From contig CAJNDS010002290.1 of assembly GCA_905221605.1 (NCBI GenBank), positions 1,043,501-1,107,500 on the forward strand: a stretch of DNA of 64,000 bases, in the 5' to 3' direction. A program made the position numbers and the translations under genes. The notes under the pieces were generated by a model, which saw only the letters and a program-made list of their open reading frames with translations, had not been told where the DNA came from and made no database searches. This document shows, one piece after another, positions 23,101 through 33,708 of the stretch; the stretch's first letter is position 1; each line of letters starts with the position of its first letter. This stretch comes from Symbiodinium natans (lineage: Eukaryota > Sar > Dinophyceae > Suessiales > Symbiodiniaceae).

Positions 23101-26100
23101 GTCCGCTTCTTTCGGCAACTTGGAGCTTTAGGGTTTAGGGTTTAGGGCTTAGGGTTTAGGGTTTAGGGTTTAGGGTTTAGGGTTCTTTCCTCGGCAGAAG
23201 TCAGCGTTTTTTGGGTCTCATAAGGGGTTTAGGGTTCAGGGTTTAGGGCCTGGAGTTGAGGGTTCAGGGTTTAGGGTTTGGGGTTTTGGGTCTGGAGTTT
23301 GAGGTTTAGGGTACCTCAAATCTGCAAGCTAGGCCCATTGCCCATGTTTTTGGACCCTAAACCCTAAACCCTAAACCCTAAACCCTAAACCCTAAACCCT
23401 AAACCCTAAACCCTAAACCCTAAACCCTAAACCCTAAACCCTAAACCCTAAACCCTAAACCCTAAACCCTAAACCTAACCCTAAACCCTAAACCCTAAAC
23501 CCTAAACCCTAAACCCTAAACCCTAAACCCTAAACCCTAAACCCTAAACCCTAAACCCTAAACCCTAAACCCTAAACCCTAAACCCTAAACCCTAAACCC
23601 TAAACCCTAAACCCGAACCCTAAACCCTAAACCCTAAACCCTAAACCCTAAACCCATGGCCCATACATGTTCGGGGTTTGAGACTTGATTGCTTCTACGG
23701 TTAGCCGGCAGGAGCAGGAGGTAGGCCGAAGGCTGCCTACTTTACTTTCTAGGATGCCCAGAAGCACATCAACAACACACACTAAACCCTAAACCCTAAA
23801 CCCTAAACCCTAAACCCTAAACCCTACTCCCTAAACCCTAATCCCTATTCCCTAAACCCTAAACCCTAAACCGTGGCTCTTGGAGTGGGGGGAGGCCTTG
23901 GATGCAACCCACAAGCTCCAAAAAACCAGGGGGGCTTCCGAAAATATAAAAGTGTACCCTTTTTTCGGGGGGGGTCCCTTTAAGGGGAAATTCTCTTCTC
24001 TTTTGGGTGTTTTTAAAGCGGGGGTACGGGCCCCTATTTTGCGGAAATGCCCCAGGTTGGTCCGTCACTTCAGCGCGCTGCGAGCGCTGATCCTCTCCAT
24101 CGTCAGTACGATGGGCTCGCTGATGTGGACCCTCGTCCTGCTCCTCATCCTCTTCTACTCCTTCGGGGTCATCTTGATGCAGCTCCTTGGGTAGCCCAGT
24201 GGGACCCTAAACCCTAAACCCTAAACCCTAAACCCTAAACCCTAAACCCTAAACCCAGTTAACAAATCCTCATCCTCTACTCCTTCGGAGTTATCTTGAT
24301 GTAGCTTCTTCGGTAGCCCACTGGTACCCTCTTGCCCTTTTGTTTACGGTTCCATAGGGTTTCCTTGTTACAGCAACCAGGCCCAACAAGGAATGCCCTT
24401 ATGAAACTATGGGTTTCTGGGCTACCAAGGCTTGTGACGGACTACTGCCGGTACCTGGCCATTGAGATGCTAGGTGGGAACTCTGGGAGATTGTTTTACC
24501 ATAATCCCGTCGACACCCTAAACCCCCCCCAAATCCCTAAGAACCGAATATCTACCTCTAAGTCCGCACAGGCCCTTAGTTTAGGAACATCTTTGTGTTT
24601 TTTGTCATGAATATGTTTCCAAGAAGATTGGTTTTAGGAAAAGTGAATTTAATCTTGTTCAGAGGATTATATAAGTGAATCTTGTTCAGAGGATTATAAG
24701 GAACCAGCCCCAGGACAGAAAACGACGTGAACGCCATTCCAAACTGCCCAGCCGAGCTGAGCCGCAACTGGTCTGTTGAGAGTTTTTAGGGTTTTAGGAC
24801 TGTTCTTTTAGGGTTTTAGGACTGTTCTTTTAGGGTTTTAGGACTGTTCTTTTAGGGTTTTAGGACTGTTCTTTTAGGGCTTGAGGGTTTTTTTTTTTGA
24901 TTTTGGGCTGTGTTTTTTTTCGGGCTTTAGGGTTTAGGGCCGGTTTAGGGTCTGGAGTTTAGGGCGGTAGGGCTTAGGAGCAACGAATAAAGCTATGCTC
25001 TCGGAGCTGCTGGCAAAAGAACCAGGAACCTCTTCGCAAGGAGATTTCAAGATACATCTTTGGTCACTGGCATGTTATGTCGCGGCAGGGCACGTCGTAA
25101 CCACACTCCCTCAACCTAAGCCTGAAGCCACTGATCAGGGCTGAGGGTTTGTAGGGTTTGTCGGGTTTCTAGGGCCTACCGGGTTTATAGGGTTTACAGG
25201 GTTTACGGGGCCCTTGTTTTACCTCCTAAGGCTTCTGGTCAAGCATCCGGCAGAGCATGCTGACCCTCTTCTTCTCCATCACGAGTGGCATATCGTGGTC
25301 GGAGGCCATTTGAACCTGCGAAGGGTTTGAGCGCTGGCCAGGGCCGGCTTTGGATATGGGGGGATTTATTCTGATCCCTATACTCCCTTAAAGGTCAAGA
25401 ATGACCAACGTGCTCGCTACGTGGTGTTCTGGTGTTCTGATGTAGTATAATGAGTCGGGCTTAGCGCTTCGCGGCGCACAACGTCCCGCGCGCAGCTCAC
25501 GCCTAGCGCCACCCTCAGAATCTAGCCCGTTTCCTATCTCTAAACCCTAAACCCTATAAACCATAAACCCGATGAACCCTAAACCCCCTTCAACACTAAA
25601 GCCTGAATCCTCCACCCCCCCCCCCTCTTCCTCCCCCTCCTGCACCAATGCCTTTCACCCTCGTCAACGCCTCCCAAACCCTCGCTCGTCAGCCCAGGTC
25701 TGTATCTGTCACGTCGTACATTTTCTTCTTCTTTTTTGTCCTTTTTGTTGTTATTCTTATTGTTCTTGTTCTGGTTACTCTTCGTCTTACTGTTTACAAG
25801 TGTTCTTGTTATGGTTACGGCTGTGGTGTTCTTATTGATATTGTTTTCTTCTTCTTACTACTGCTTTGAGCATAGCTATTGATATTCTGATGGTGGTTAT
25901 TAGGACCTAGGACATATGCACACGCATGATACACATGACATGACGCTCAGAATTGTGCCTTGAACCTTGAACTAGCCTATAAGCTGCATCGATGTTCCTG
26001 TCCGCCTTGGCTTACGGCATTCTTAAGACTCCAGTCCCATTGTAAGACTCCTAAGTTCTTAATAGCCCAGTCGTACCCTTGCCTTTTTTGGTCCGAGCTT

Positions 26101-29100
26101 CCCTTGTAAGTTGCCAACCTCAAAGAAGGTACCTTTGTGATGATATGGTTGCCGGGCTACCCAGGGCTCTAAAACTCCTCAAAGTCCAACCCTTCTGCGC
26201 ACAAGGCCATGAACCCACTCGAAGATGTCTCCATGCTGGCTGTGGCAACCATGCTGGTTTACATAACTCTGAGCGTCTTCACCATTCTGAACGTCGTGAC
26301 TGGCGTGTTTGTGAATACCGCCATCGAGCGCGCCAGCGCCGACAAGGAGATCGCCTCCCTGAAGGCTCTGCAGAATCTCCGTCTTCAACGGCGCCGGAGG
26401 TTTTAGCTAGGTAAGGGCGTGTAGTTCCCTGAGCTATTTTAGGGTTTAGGCTTTAGGCTTTAGGGTTTAGGCTTTAGGGTTTAGGGTTTAGGGTTTAGGG
26501 TTAGGCTTGTTTAGGGTTTAGGGTTTAGGGTTTAGGGTTTAGGGTTTAGGGTTTGGTGTAGGGTTTAGGGTTTAGGGCTTAGGGTGTAGGGCTTGGGGTT
26601 CTTGACTGAGGAAGCGGAATGAGCAGATGCAAACTTTGCAGAGCGCCCCTCGTCCAATTGTGGCCACGCAAGGGCCCCTCGTGTCACGTAAACTCGGCTT
26701 TAGGGTTTAGGGCTTAGGGTTGTGCTTCCAAGGACATGAGAAGATGGGAGTTTACGAAAATGGGGATAGTAGGAGTCCTTTAGAATATGGACCCCAGGAA
26801 CGTACCCCTAACTTCGCGAACCCCCATATGTACTGGAACCCCAATAAGGACGCAATACTCAGATCCCTGGGACAGAGTACTGTGGCCAGCCTGATTTACT
26901 TTGTGCATAAGACCCCCCTTCCCACATAAAAGGCCATATAGACTTTATTTTCATTTTCCTATTCATGATGATTATTATCATTGTTATCATCACCATCATC
27001 ATTGTTTTTTATATACTCTTATTTTTTTGTTTGGGGGGAGGGGCGGGGCGGGTTCTTAAGAAAACTCCTAAATCTTAAAAACTGAACTCTTAAAACCCTG
27101 CTGCTCAAACCGTGAACCTGAAACCGCCCAAACCCTAGGCTCTAAACCCCAGACCCCTCCCGCCTGGCGTAGAGATCTTGCCAAGCGAGGTCTTCGAAGA
27201 GATGAATCAAGAGCGTGGTTCGGAGCAGCTGAAGGCGATGCTTGTTTTCGTTGTTTCTTTCGGTTCCGAGGCTTCAGTTGGGATGTTACCCCTTAATACT
27301 AACAGTCCTTAAGAGGGATTCTAGTAGGGGGTACTAGAATCCCTAGGAAGGACTGTTAGTTTAGGGGGGGGGAACATCCCACGGCTTAAGGTTAAAGTCT
27401 ATGTAGGAGAATGTGTAGGGCTTAGGGTTTAGGGTTTAGGGTTTAGGGTTTAGGGTTTGCTGCTGGACCAGGGTTCATCGGTTGGCTTTTGAAGCCTTGG
27501 ATCATCCAGACTAGACACCGCCACTTTGGGGGGGGGGGGGGGGGGGTGGGCTTAGGGTTTTAGGGTTTTGGGGTTTTAGGGTTTTAGGGTTTCAGTTTAG
27601 GGTTTTAGGGTTTTAGGGTTGAGGGTTTTAGGTTTTACTTTCGGATTGTAGGGTTGGGGGTTTATGGTTTGGGGTGGTGGGTACTTTGGGGTCCAGGTAA
27701 GCTTCTCACCCCTAAACACCCAAGCACCAGTCTTAAGCCTGTTCCGGCTCTCTTACACAGGGACCTTATTCAGAGGGTCTATATCCCCAAGGGTCCTTCT
27801 AATCCTATCCCCTATGTGAGAGGTTGAGGATATCGAGGCTGCTGTCAGCGTCGACAAGCTGGACACAGTGTTGGCACCCTGTCCGGCTTTAGAAGCCCTG
27901 AACCCTGAACCCTAAACCATCAACCCTAAACCCTAAACCATCAACCCTAAACCCTAAACCTTTGTAAGCCCTAAACCTTAAACCGCCAACCGCAAACCCT
28001 AAGCCCCAGACTCTACATGGCTCGTGGCTTCTAGTTTTTGCAATTTTGCTACAAGTTCTGATGCCCAAGCTTCCTAAACCCTAAACCCTCAACACCGAAT
28101 GCAAGCTTCCAGGGCTTCGGGGTCAGGGCTTTCGAGCTCTAGGGTGTTGCATAGGGATTGAGGGTTCCCGCTGGCCGAGGAGTCGCTGGGTATCTCCACG
28201 GATGATGTCAAGACCCTGTTCAGCCTCATCGCCCCGCGCCCAGGGGTGTGTAGACTTCTGGCCTTCTGGTGAATCAAGCCCCAACGCAAAACCGCAAACC
28301 CTGTGGACTTCGAGCCACCTAGAAAATTGGAGGGGTGAATAGTACCTTAACCAAACCCCCCTAAATTGACCTCAAACCCTGTGGACTCTACCCACCTAGA
28401 GTTTTTTTTTTTTTTGGGGGGGGGGGGGGTGGGGGGCGGAACAGTACTTGAGACAGAGTTGCACCGTGAAGGTTGGAAGTTGCTGATTCAGGGGCCTTGA
28501 TGTGTACCACGCCCTCTTATTTGGCTAAGAAGGCCCCCCGCAAAATGAAAAACAAGAATAAGTCGAGAAGAACATTGTCTTTTGTTTTGAGTGGCTTATC
28601 GTGGGATTGAGCGAGAATTCGGGGGCTACCTTTCATTCGGGGTGCAGGGGGTGCAGAGCTTCGGGAGATAAAACCCTAAACCCTAAACCCTAAACCCTAA
28701 ACCATAGCGCAGGCATACTTGGAAGTCAGACGCTCTGGTACCTGGAAGTCCTTTCGTTCGGGTGTCCCATGGCCTCCTGCTCTGCCATTGCTAAACCCTA
28801 AACCCTAAACCCTAAACCCTAGTAGTCAGGGTTGAGATTAGGCTTGGGGGTCGTGCTTGCCTAAGCTCTAAACCTGCAAAGATCATAAAGGTGGGTAGAC
28901 TCCCCTCTGACACTCCAAACTTGCCACCCCCCCCCCCCCCCCCCCCCAGACCCCAAAACCTGCAAACCCTAGACCTGCAACCCTGCAACCCTCAACCGTA
29001 AAATCCTCAGCCCTAAAACCAAACACCCGACGACGCTAAACCCTAAACCCTGATTCTTCCAAAGCCCTGGAGCTCTAAAGCCTCAAACCCCTGATCTCCA

Positions 29101-31448
29101 TTTGGGTTTAGGATGTAGGGGTTTTGGTTTAATATAGGGGTCGGAACATTTACTAATACTATTCCCCCCCCCCCATATGGTCCTCTATAGTTATACTACA
29201 ATGTCCCCAGCAACCCTATTCTAATCATTAAGGCCCCTAAACCCTAAACCCTAAACCCTAAACCCTAAACCCTAAACCCTAAACCCTAAACCCCGGGCTT
29301 TGGGCACTTGACGAACACTTGGCACCAGGATTCGGATGGCAGCGGCTCCATCGACCTTCAAGAGCCTCCTGACTCGCTGTGGGCATGGCGTTTAGGGTTT
29401 CGGGTTTAGGGTTTAGGGTTCAATGATTCGGGTTCAATGATTAGGGTTCAGGGTTTCGGGTTGAGGGTTTACAGGGAGCGGAGGGACATCCTTTTTGAGC
29501 TAACTAGGTCGGGTCGGTTCAAGGGTGTCGTTCCGGGACGTATAGCCTCAGTCACAATTCATCATGCTCATAGCCCAGTCTAGGGCCCTTTGGTAGCTAT
29601 ATGTTATCAGGCCTCACCCGGAGAAGTCCATTTCGACCACAGAAGCTGCGAGCCCTAAACCCTGAAACCGAAAATCTAAGGCCCGAAACCTGAAATCCTC
29701 GAAGCTTCCCACCAGGACCCCCACGACGCCGGTGTATGGTGGCCAATGACCTGAAAGGAATATACTCCAGAAGATGGTTCCTTTTTAGGTTACGATTATA
29801 GCCCCGAATATTTAGGGTACTCAGAAGGGAGCACAATTTTTTAGAACTGACCATATGCGGGGGGTGTGATTAAGTCTTTTTTTGCTCCAGGGTTTAGGGC
29901 TTGCTACCCTAACCCTCAACCCTAAACCCTGAAACCCTCTTTGCTGCAGAGGTTTGTGTCGGGCTGCATGCAGCTCCACGGTCCTGCGCGAAGTATGTGC
30001 GCTGCCTGAAAGTAGGGTTTACTGGCTTTCGGGTCTTGGCTTCAGTTTGAGAGGTTTTGCATTTAGGGCTATAGGGGTTAGGGTTAAGGGTTCTTAGAGT
30101 TAGGCTTCAGGTTATGCCCTAAAGCGAGAGCCGTTCAGGGGCCCAGGATTTTGGCCAGTTGGGGTGCTTGTGTGAGAGTCGGTTCGGGCATAGACAACCT
30201 TTGTATGAAAGCTTTGTTTTGAGTGTAGTATATAGCCCTAAGTAGGGTTACATGTATATTGCATACTATATATATATATATATGTGTAGTTTAGGGTTTA
30301 GCTAGGGTCACCCTAGTCTTCAAAACCTGTGAACTTGATCTGTTTTGTTGGGGGCCTCCGAGGCGCATGCTGGTGGAGGCGGTAGATTGAGGTCCTAAAG
30401 GTTAGGGCCTTTCTGTAGCTTAGATCTGGCCGGCTGCAGACTGAGCCCGAGCCTTACCCCCAAACCGCCATACACCTTCCGTAAACCTGTGAAACTAGAG
30501 ATAGAACTAGAATGCCCAGTAGTGCCCTTGTTCCCTTTGTCGGCTTAGGATGTCTTCTGAACCTCGGTTAGTGTTGAAGGTTCACTGTTTAGGGTTTAGG
30601 GTTTTAGGGTCTTTATCCTAGGTCACTGGGGGCCCTAGATAAATCATTTGTGGGTTTGGGTTTCTGGCGTCTCGCGTTGTGCATGGGGTCTTTGAGCACC
30701 TGCACCCGAGCCTGCCCAAGACAGTGCCAGCAACATGGCCCAGGACGCCCAACAGTATTCTCCCTTGCAGCTCTGGGGGTAGTTTCATGGGCCCTTAGTA
30801 TGGTCCCTAGCCTCCTTCAAAGGCACTTAGGATGTGTGGGGTATATAAGGGGTATAAAAGGGGTCCCTGTTCAAGGGCCCATACTAAGGGACCATGTAAC
30901 TACCCTAAGATTTTTTTTTTGCACAGGGTGCCTTGCAAACCCAGTAACTCCCCGAAAACAACACGCTTGTTCCTGCTCAGCTTAGCGTTTCTGGGCAACC
31001 TAATTGTATCTTGGGGTTACTTGTTTTTGTTCCCCTAATTGTTTGGTACTATGATTCCTAAGCAACAGCTGAAATTTGTATTTTTTGCTAGGTTTCCAAG
31101 TTGCGTGTATATGTGTCTGGTTGTCCCCTTGGCTTGCTGTAGTGCTTTGGACAAAGTTATCTGGCTTTATATCGAATTCTTTGGACTTACGAGTTTGCAG
31201 TATTGATTTTTATTGCGTTGGGTGTTTGGGATTGAGCTGAGGGCCAAGATTCGGGTTGAGCTCTTGTCGCCCTAAACCCTAAACCCTAAACCCTAAACCC
31301 TAAACCCTAAACCCTAAACCCTAAACCCTAAACCCTAAACCCTAAACCCCCAAGGCAGCTGGCGAAGATGAGCTATGAGAACAAGCGCATTGCGTCGTCC
31401 CTGAAGACGCTGATGAGCCAGGCCCGCGAACGGTGGACCTCTCTGTAG
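17162..31448 (+). CDS. Voltage-gated cation channel, single 6-TM domain with C-terminal EF-hand (5' end not resolved)
   Basis: Proposed exons: 17162-17199, 17369-17430, 17906-17938, 19462-19535, 20587-20679, 21324-21384, 22009-22043, 23055-23114, 24056-24190, 24430-24473, 25231-25304, 26206-26372, 26611-26644, 27190-27234, 27823-27873, 28180-28230, 29329-29363, 29952-29996, 31355-31448 (TAG 31446-31448). All join in frame, about 410 residues. Order: S1 (VLVLLLIVINAVLLGVEI), S2 (VNTLIVVFFVLEISMKF), S3 (NIFDFVIVALSAME), S4 with seven arginines at every third residue (VVRTLRLARALRGVRFFR, then LVR), S5, a pore loop (LFFSITSGISWSEA), S6 (LSVFTILNVVTGVFV), then a degenerate EF-hand and a canonical one (DSDGSGSIDLQE). 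It probably forms tetrameric, calcium-tuned channels, the single-domain cation channel type of protists. Ion selectivity cannot be read. Donors: 13 GC, 3 GT, 2 GA; all acceptors AG|G. Upstream exons are missing from the model. Confidence 0.85.
17196..17368 (+). mobile_element. Introner, family C, spliced as a GC-AG intron and carrying a CCCTAAA array
   Basis: CTTG|GCTTTC at the left and AGCCAAG|G at the right. Removing 17200-17368 joins PEYAALSPLLQL to GKCIVEADAFGAPWAQ in frame in the channel gene. The interior matches 11701-11812 except that CCCTAAA units (about 17267-17339) replace the middle. Confidence 0.7.
18892..18965. mobile_element. Inverted-repeat element, family E, short copy
   Basis: TCAAGGAGGGACCC left, GGGTCCCTCCTTG right. 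It contains GGGGGCTACTTAGG-like sequence shared with 21716-21832. Lies in the intron between the first two S1-region exons. Confidence 0.6.
19370..19439 (-). repeat. Interstitial telomeric array (CCCTAAA)n in a channel intron
   Basis: About 10 clean CCCTAAA units lie just upstream of the exon at 19462. Confidence 0.9.
19560..19660 (+). repeat. GGGTTATA/GGCTTATA octamer repeat
   Basis: Tandem GGGTTAYA/GGCTTATA units of 8-10 bp, a variant of the telomeric heptamer by appearance. Confidence 0.7.
21624..21720. repeat. Telomeric insertion flanked by a 16-bp direct duplication
   Basis: CTAATCAAGGGACTAA occurs at 21624-21639 and 21705-21720, with CCCTAAA/CCCTGAA units filling the 65 bp between. 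The second copy continues into a family E element. Confidence 0.75.
21716..21832. mobile_element. Inverted-repeat element, family E
   Basis: AAAGGAGGGGCTC left and GGGGTCCCTCCAGTTT right, with GGGGGCTACTTAGG-like interior shared with 18892-18965. Confidence 0.55.
21926..21985. repeat. Telomeric insertion flanked by an 18-bp direct duplication
   Basis: CCCTTAGAAAAACGGCCC (21926-21943) and CCCTTAGCAAAACGGCCC (21968-21985) flank a 24-bp CCCTAAA-type insert, 23 bp before the channel exon at 22009. Confidence 0.75.
22210..22340 (+). repeat. GGGTTTACA/GGGTTTGTA nonamer-like repeat
   Basis: Units of 9-10 bp (AGGGTTTACAGGGTTTCC..) in tandem; a similar block lies at 25145-25210. Confidence 0.7.
22435..22563 (+). 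repeat. Minisatellite, unit TTACTGGGCAAGGTCATTTTT
   Basis: Six copies of ACTGGGCAAGGT(C/T) separated by T-runs of variable length. Intronic in the channel gene. Confidence 0.9.
22832..22964 (-). repeat. Variant array (CCCCAAA)n
   Basis: About 18 uninterrupted CCCCAAA heptamers, passing into CCCTAAA at the 3' end. This is a homogenised G4 variant of the telomeric unit. Confidence 0.92.
23355..23655 (-). repeat. Longest interstitial telomeric array (CCCTAAA)n
   Basis: About 43 units over 300 bp with only two visible irregular units (CCTAAC near 23476 and CCCGAA near 23613). Intronic, between the S4 and S5 exons. Confidence 0.95.
24191..24429 (+). mobile_element. Introner, family A, with embedded telomeric array and duplicated exon end
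   Basis: The donor GTAGCCCAG follows exon S5 (CTTGG|GTAGCC) and the acceptor is GGGCTACCAAG|G. Removal restores MQLLG-LVTDYCRYLAIE. Inside lie CCCTAAA units (24205-24255), then a decayed copy of the S5 exon end plus the introner left end (24268-24329). Confidence 0.7.
24268..24310 (+). pseudogene. Decayed partial copy of the S5 exon
   Basis: CTCATCCTCTACTCCTTCGG.. corresponds to the S5 exon end at 24147-24190, with a 3-nt deletion and several substitutions, one of which makes a TAG. It runs into a second copy of the introner left terminus. Confidence 0.75.
24781..24880 (+). repeat. Minisatellite, 22-23-bp unit TAGGGTTTTAGGACTGTTCTTT
   Basis: Four near-identical tandem copies, each mixing a GGGTTTTAG telomere-like half with a unique GACTGTTC half. 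Intronic. Confidence 0.92.
26062..26164 (+). mobile_element. Family A element inside a channel intron
   Basis: ATAGCCCAGTCGTACCCTTG left and GTTGCCGGGCTACCCAG right. It lies 41 bp before the S6 exon acceptor and is nested inside a GC-AG intron, so it is not itself the whole intron. Confidence 0.6.
27280..27381. mobile_element. Hairpin element, family G
   Basis: Nearly perfect inverted halves: TTGGGATGTTACCCCTTA..TAACAGTCC against GGACTGTTAGTTTAGG..AACATCCCA. Intronic in the channel gene; no second copy seen. Confidence 0.7.
27748..27823. mobile_element. Short inverted-repeat element supplying a splice acceptor
   Basis: CTCTCTTACACAGGG left and CCCTATGTGAGAGG right. The AG of GTGAGAG|G is the acceptor used for the channel exon starting at 27823. 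Confidence 0.5.
28295..28400 (+). repeat. Direct duplication of a 28-bp intronic segment
   Basis: CAAACCCTGTGGACT..CACCTAGA occurs at 28295-28323 and 28373-28400 with a few differences; the 49-bp spacer contains CCAAACCCCCCTAAA. Confidence 0.65.
29136..29236. mobile_element. Dispersed element, family H (TAATATAGGGGTCGGAA)
   Basis: TAATATAGGGGTCGGAAC left end. Related copies start at 40091 and 52208. The 52208-52320 copy ends CCCCTATATTA, showing inverted termini. Confidence 0.55.
30778..30905. mobile_element. Hairpin element, family I
   Basis: GGGTAGTTTCATGGGCCCTT left, AAGGGCCCATACTAAGGG..TGTAACTACCC right. A shorter relative (TTTCATGGGCCCTTGATATG) lies at 7049-7112. In the last channel intron. 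Confidence 0.75.
31272..31350 (-). repeat. Telomeric array abutting the last channel exon
   Basis: About 11 CCCTAAA units end 5 nt before the AAG|G acceptor of the terminal exon. Confidence 0.9.
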
Positions 31449-33540
31449 TGGCCTTGCAAATATGTTTAGGGTTTAGGGTTGAGGGTTGAGGGTTTTATAC
31501 AAAACCCGAAGGAATATTTCCAAATCATCTTCCTTGTGGTTCAAAAAGGGCCGGGCTGTTCATGGGCTTGGCGGGACCGGGGTCGAGAGAGAAGAGAGGG
31601 AGGGCGGAGTGAGAGGGGAGGGCTCGCAGAACGCCGCGAGCCGTTTCGCGTATAGGGTTTCGGGTTTCTAGGGTTTCGGGTTTAGTGTTTTGGGTTTCGT
31701 GTCTAGGTTTCAGGGTTCGGGTCTAGGATCTAGGGTCTATAGGGCACACTTCCAGAAAATGCTTTAAGACCATGGACAAAACCCTACGTTCTCACAATCA
31801 ACCCAAAGGACCAAGGCCCGCGCCAACACTGGGCAACTTTGTCCCTGCATTCTCAGAGTTGGGGTCATGAGTTGCAAGCAACATCTGCTTATGAAAGGTG
31901 TTTCTCTAGCCTACTTCCCCTGAGCATCCGAAACTCATACTCCCCCTTAACCCCAAACCGCACAGGTAGTGAGAAAGCCCATCCCGCAAGACTAGAGACC
32001 TGCCAGAGGCCCGGGACATGCAGAAGAAGATGAACGTACTCTTGTCTTCACGCACCTATCCCGTCACCGTGACGGTGCCCACGCATGGGCATGAAGACGT
32101 CATGTACATCTAGCACGACGCGATCGCCGGACAGACTTGGTGTCATATACAGGGTACATGCCTAGCGCCGGTCTTGTGGGTTAGATTTAGGTGCATGGAA
32201 AGCAGGCCCCAAAGCGTTCGTATGTATGCATATACAGCATGAGCAGTAATACGGATATTATAACGATAAGATTTCTAGACACGGAAAGATAAAGACGAAT
32301 ATATAGTTCTAAATCATGATTTAGAGCCGGATATTGGCACGTATTCAGATGAAGGTTCAGATGCAGGTACAGATACCGATGCATATTTTCCTACATCTCC
32401 ATACACATGCGCATATAGACACACACACATGCACATAGACATACACATACATTCACACACACATACACATACAGAGATGAACATGCCTACAGTATACATG
32501 TGTGCACATAATGACACATACGCACATACACACATACGCACATGCATGCATGCACAACAACGCACACACGCGCATATGCATGTGCATTTTTCACATACAC
32601 ATATTTACATACACATCCACATACTGTTTCATTTGCAGGTATTCAGCTGCTTTCTTGGTTAGTTCGTTCGTCTTGCACCTACATTTTGCGGCATGCCGAG
32701 CGCCCACAACCAGGACCACCGACACTACAGCCCACAATCGCAAGCAACATCTTTCTCTGCGTGTAACCTGCAGTGCAAGCCTCCTACCCTAAACCCTAAA
32801 CCCAAAGCCCTCTGCTGCAGGCTCCTGGAATTAAGGGCTAAGGGTAGGATAAACTTAAAGGGTTTAGGGGTTAGGGCTTAGGGCGTAGGATTTAGGGGGC
32901 TAAGGGTGAAAGTAGGGTTTAAGGTTGAAGGTTTAGGGTTTAGGGTTTAGGGTTTAGGGTTTAGGGTTTAGGGTTTAGGGTTTAGGGTGAAAGGATAGCT
33001 TGCATTGTCTTCTCAGTCCTCCGGCGCCCAAGTGTTTTGCTTTGCCAAGCTTTGTTTTTTGTCGCCCTCCGCTGCGAAAACACCCAGTTTAGAGTTTGGG
33101 GTGTAGGGCTTAGAGTTGCTTAGAGTTTATGGTTTGTGATTTGAGGGTTTAGAGTTTAGGGTTTAGAGTTTAGGGTTTAGAGTTTGGAGTTTATAGGGTT
33201 TAGGGTTTAGAGTTTGGGTTTTACAGGGTTTCGTCTGTCCCTAATGGATGAGGTTTAGGGCTTACAGGGCTTCAGGGGTCTAGGGTTTAGGGTTTAGGGT
33301 TTTAGGGTTTTAAGGTTGAAGGTTTAATTTCAGTACGTAGCAGGTTTATAAGGTCTTCCCTCCCTGATGCACTCGAGAACACCTAAGCCCAGAACATTGA
33401 ACCGTCATAACTTGAACAAGACTTAGAAATCGTAGCAAGAGCAGCAAGGTCACGCTTTTCAGAATTTCATACTCTAGGACACAGAGTAGCCCCTTCAAAA
33501 GGGCGCCCTCTTTATTCCTAGGCTACTCTTGGGTCTAGTA
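31449..33540. other. No supported gene; microsatellites and telomeric tracts
   Basis: After the channel stop there is unique DNA. An ACATAC/CACACA-rich purine-pyrimidine tract lies at 32400-32610, and TTTAGGG tracts at about 32935-32990 and 33150-33240. A possible frame at 31975-32113 (ending TCTAG) is too ambiguous to call. Confidence 0.5.
33474..33539 (+). mobile_element. Family D element, short copy
   Basis: CTAGGACACAGAGTAGCCCC left, GGCTACTCTTGGGTCTAG right, only 66 bp. The right end TCTAG directly precedes a codon-like frame at 33540. Confidence 0.65.
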
Positions 33541-33627
33541 CCAGTGGGGGAAGGCGAACCCTCTGCAACGAAAATGCGTGATGCCTGTGTGCCTCGGCCA
33601 TAGGCCTGTGCAGCTCCGCGTCTCGCA
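33540..33627 (+). CDS. Candidate exon after a family D element
   Basis: After GGGTCTAG the frame reads YQWGKANPLQRKCVMPVCLG then HRPVQLRVSQ, up to a GT donor (CAAG|GTAAAC). Family unknown. Confidence 0.3.
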
Positions 33628-33708
33628 AGGTAAACCCAAAGGGTCCAGGGGTTTAGGGTTTAGGGTTTAGGGGGGCTTTTAAATTGTAGGGCTCACTTGT
33701 GAGTTTAA

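Noticed and set aside
25640-25868. Hydrophobic FFFFFVLFVVILIVLVL frame as a membrane protein
   Set aside because: T-rich TTGTT/TTCTT simple sequence inside the channel intron between pore and S6 exons.
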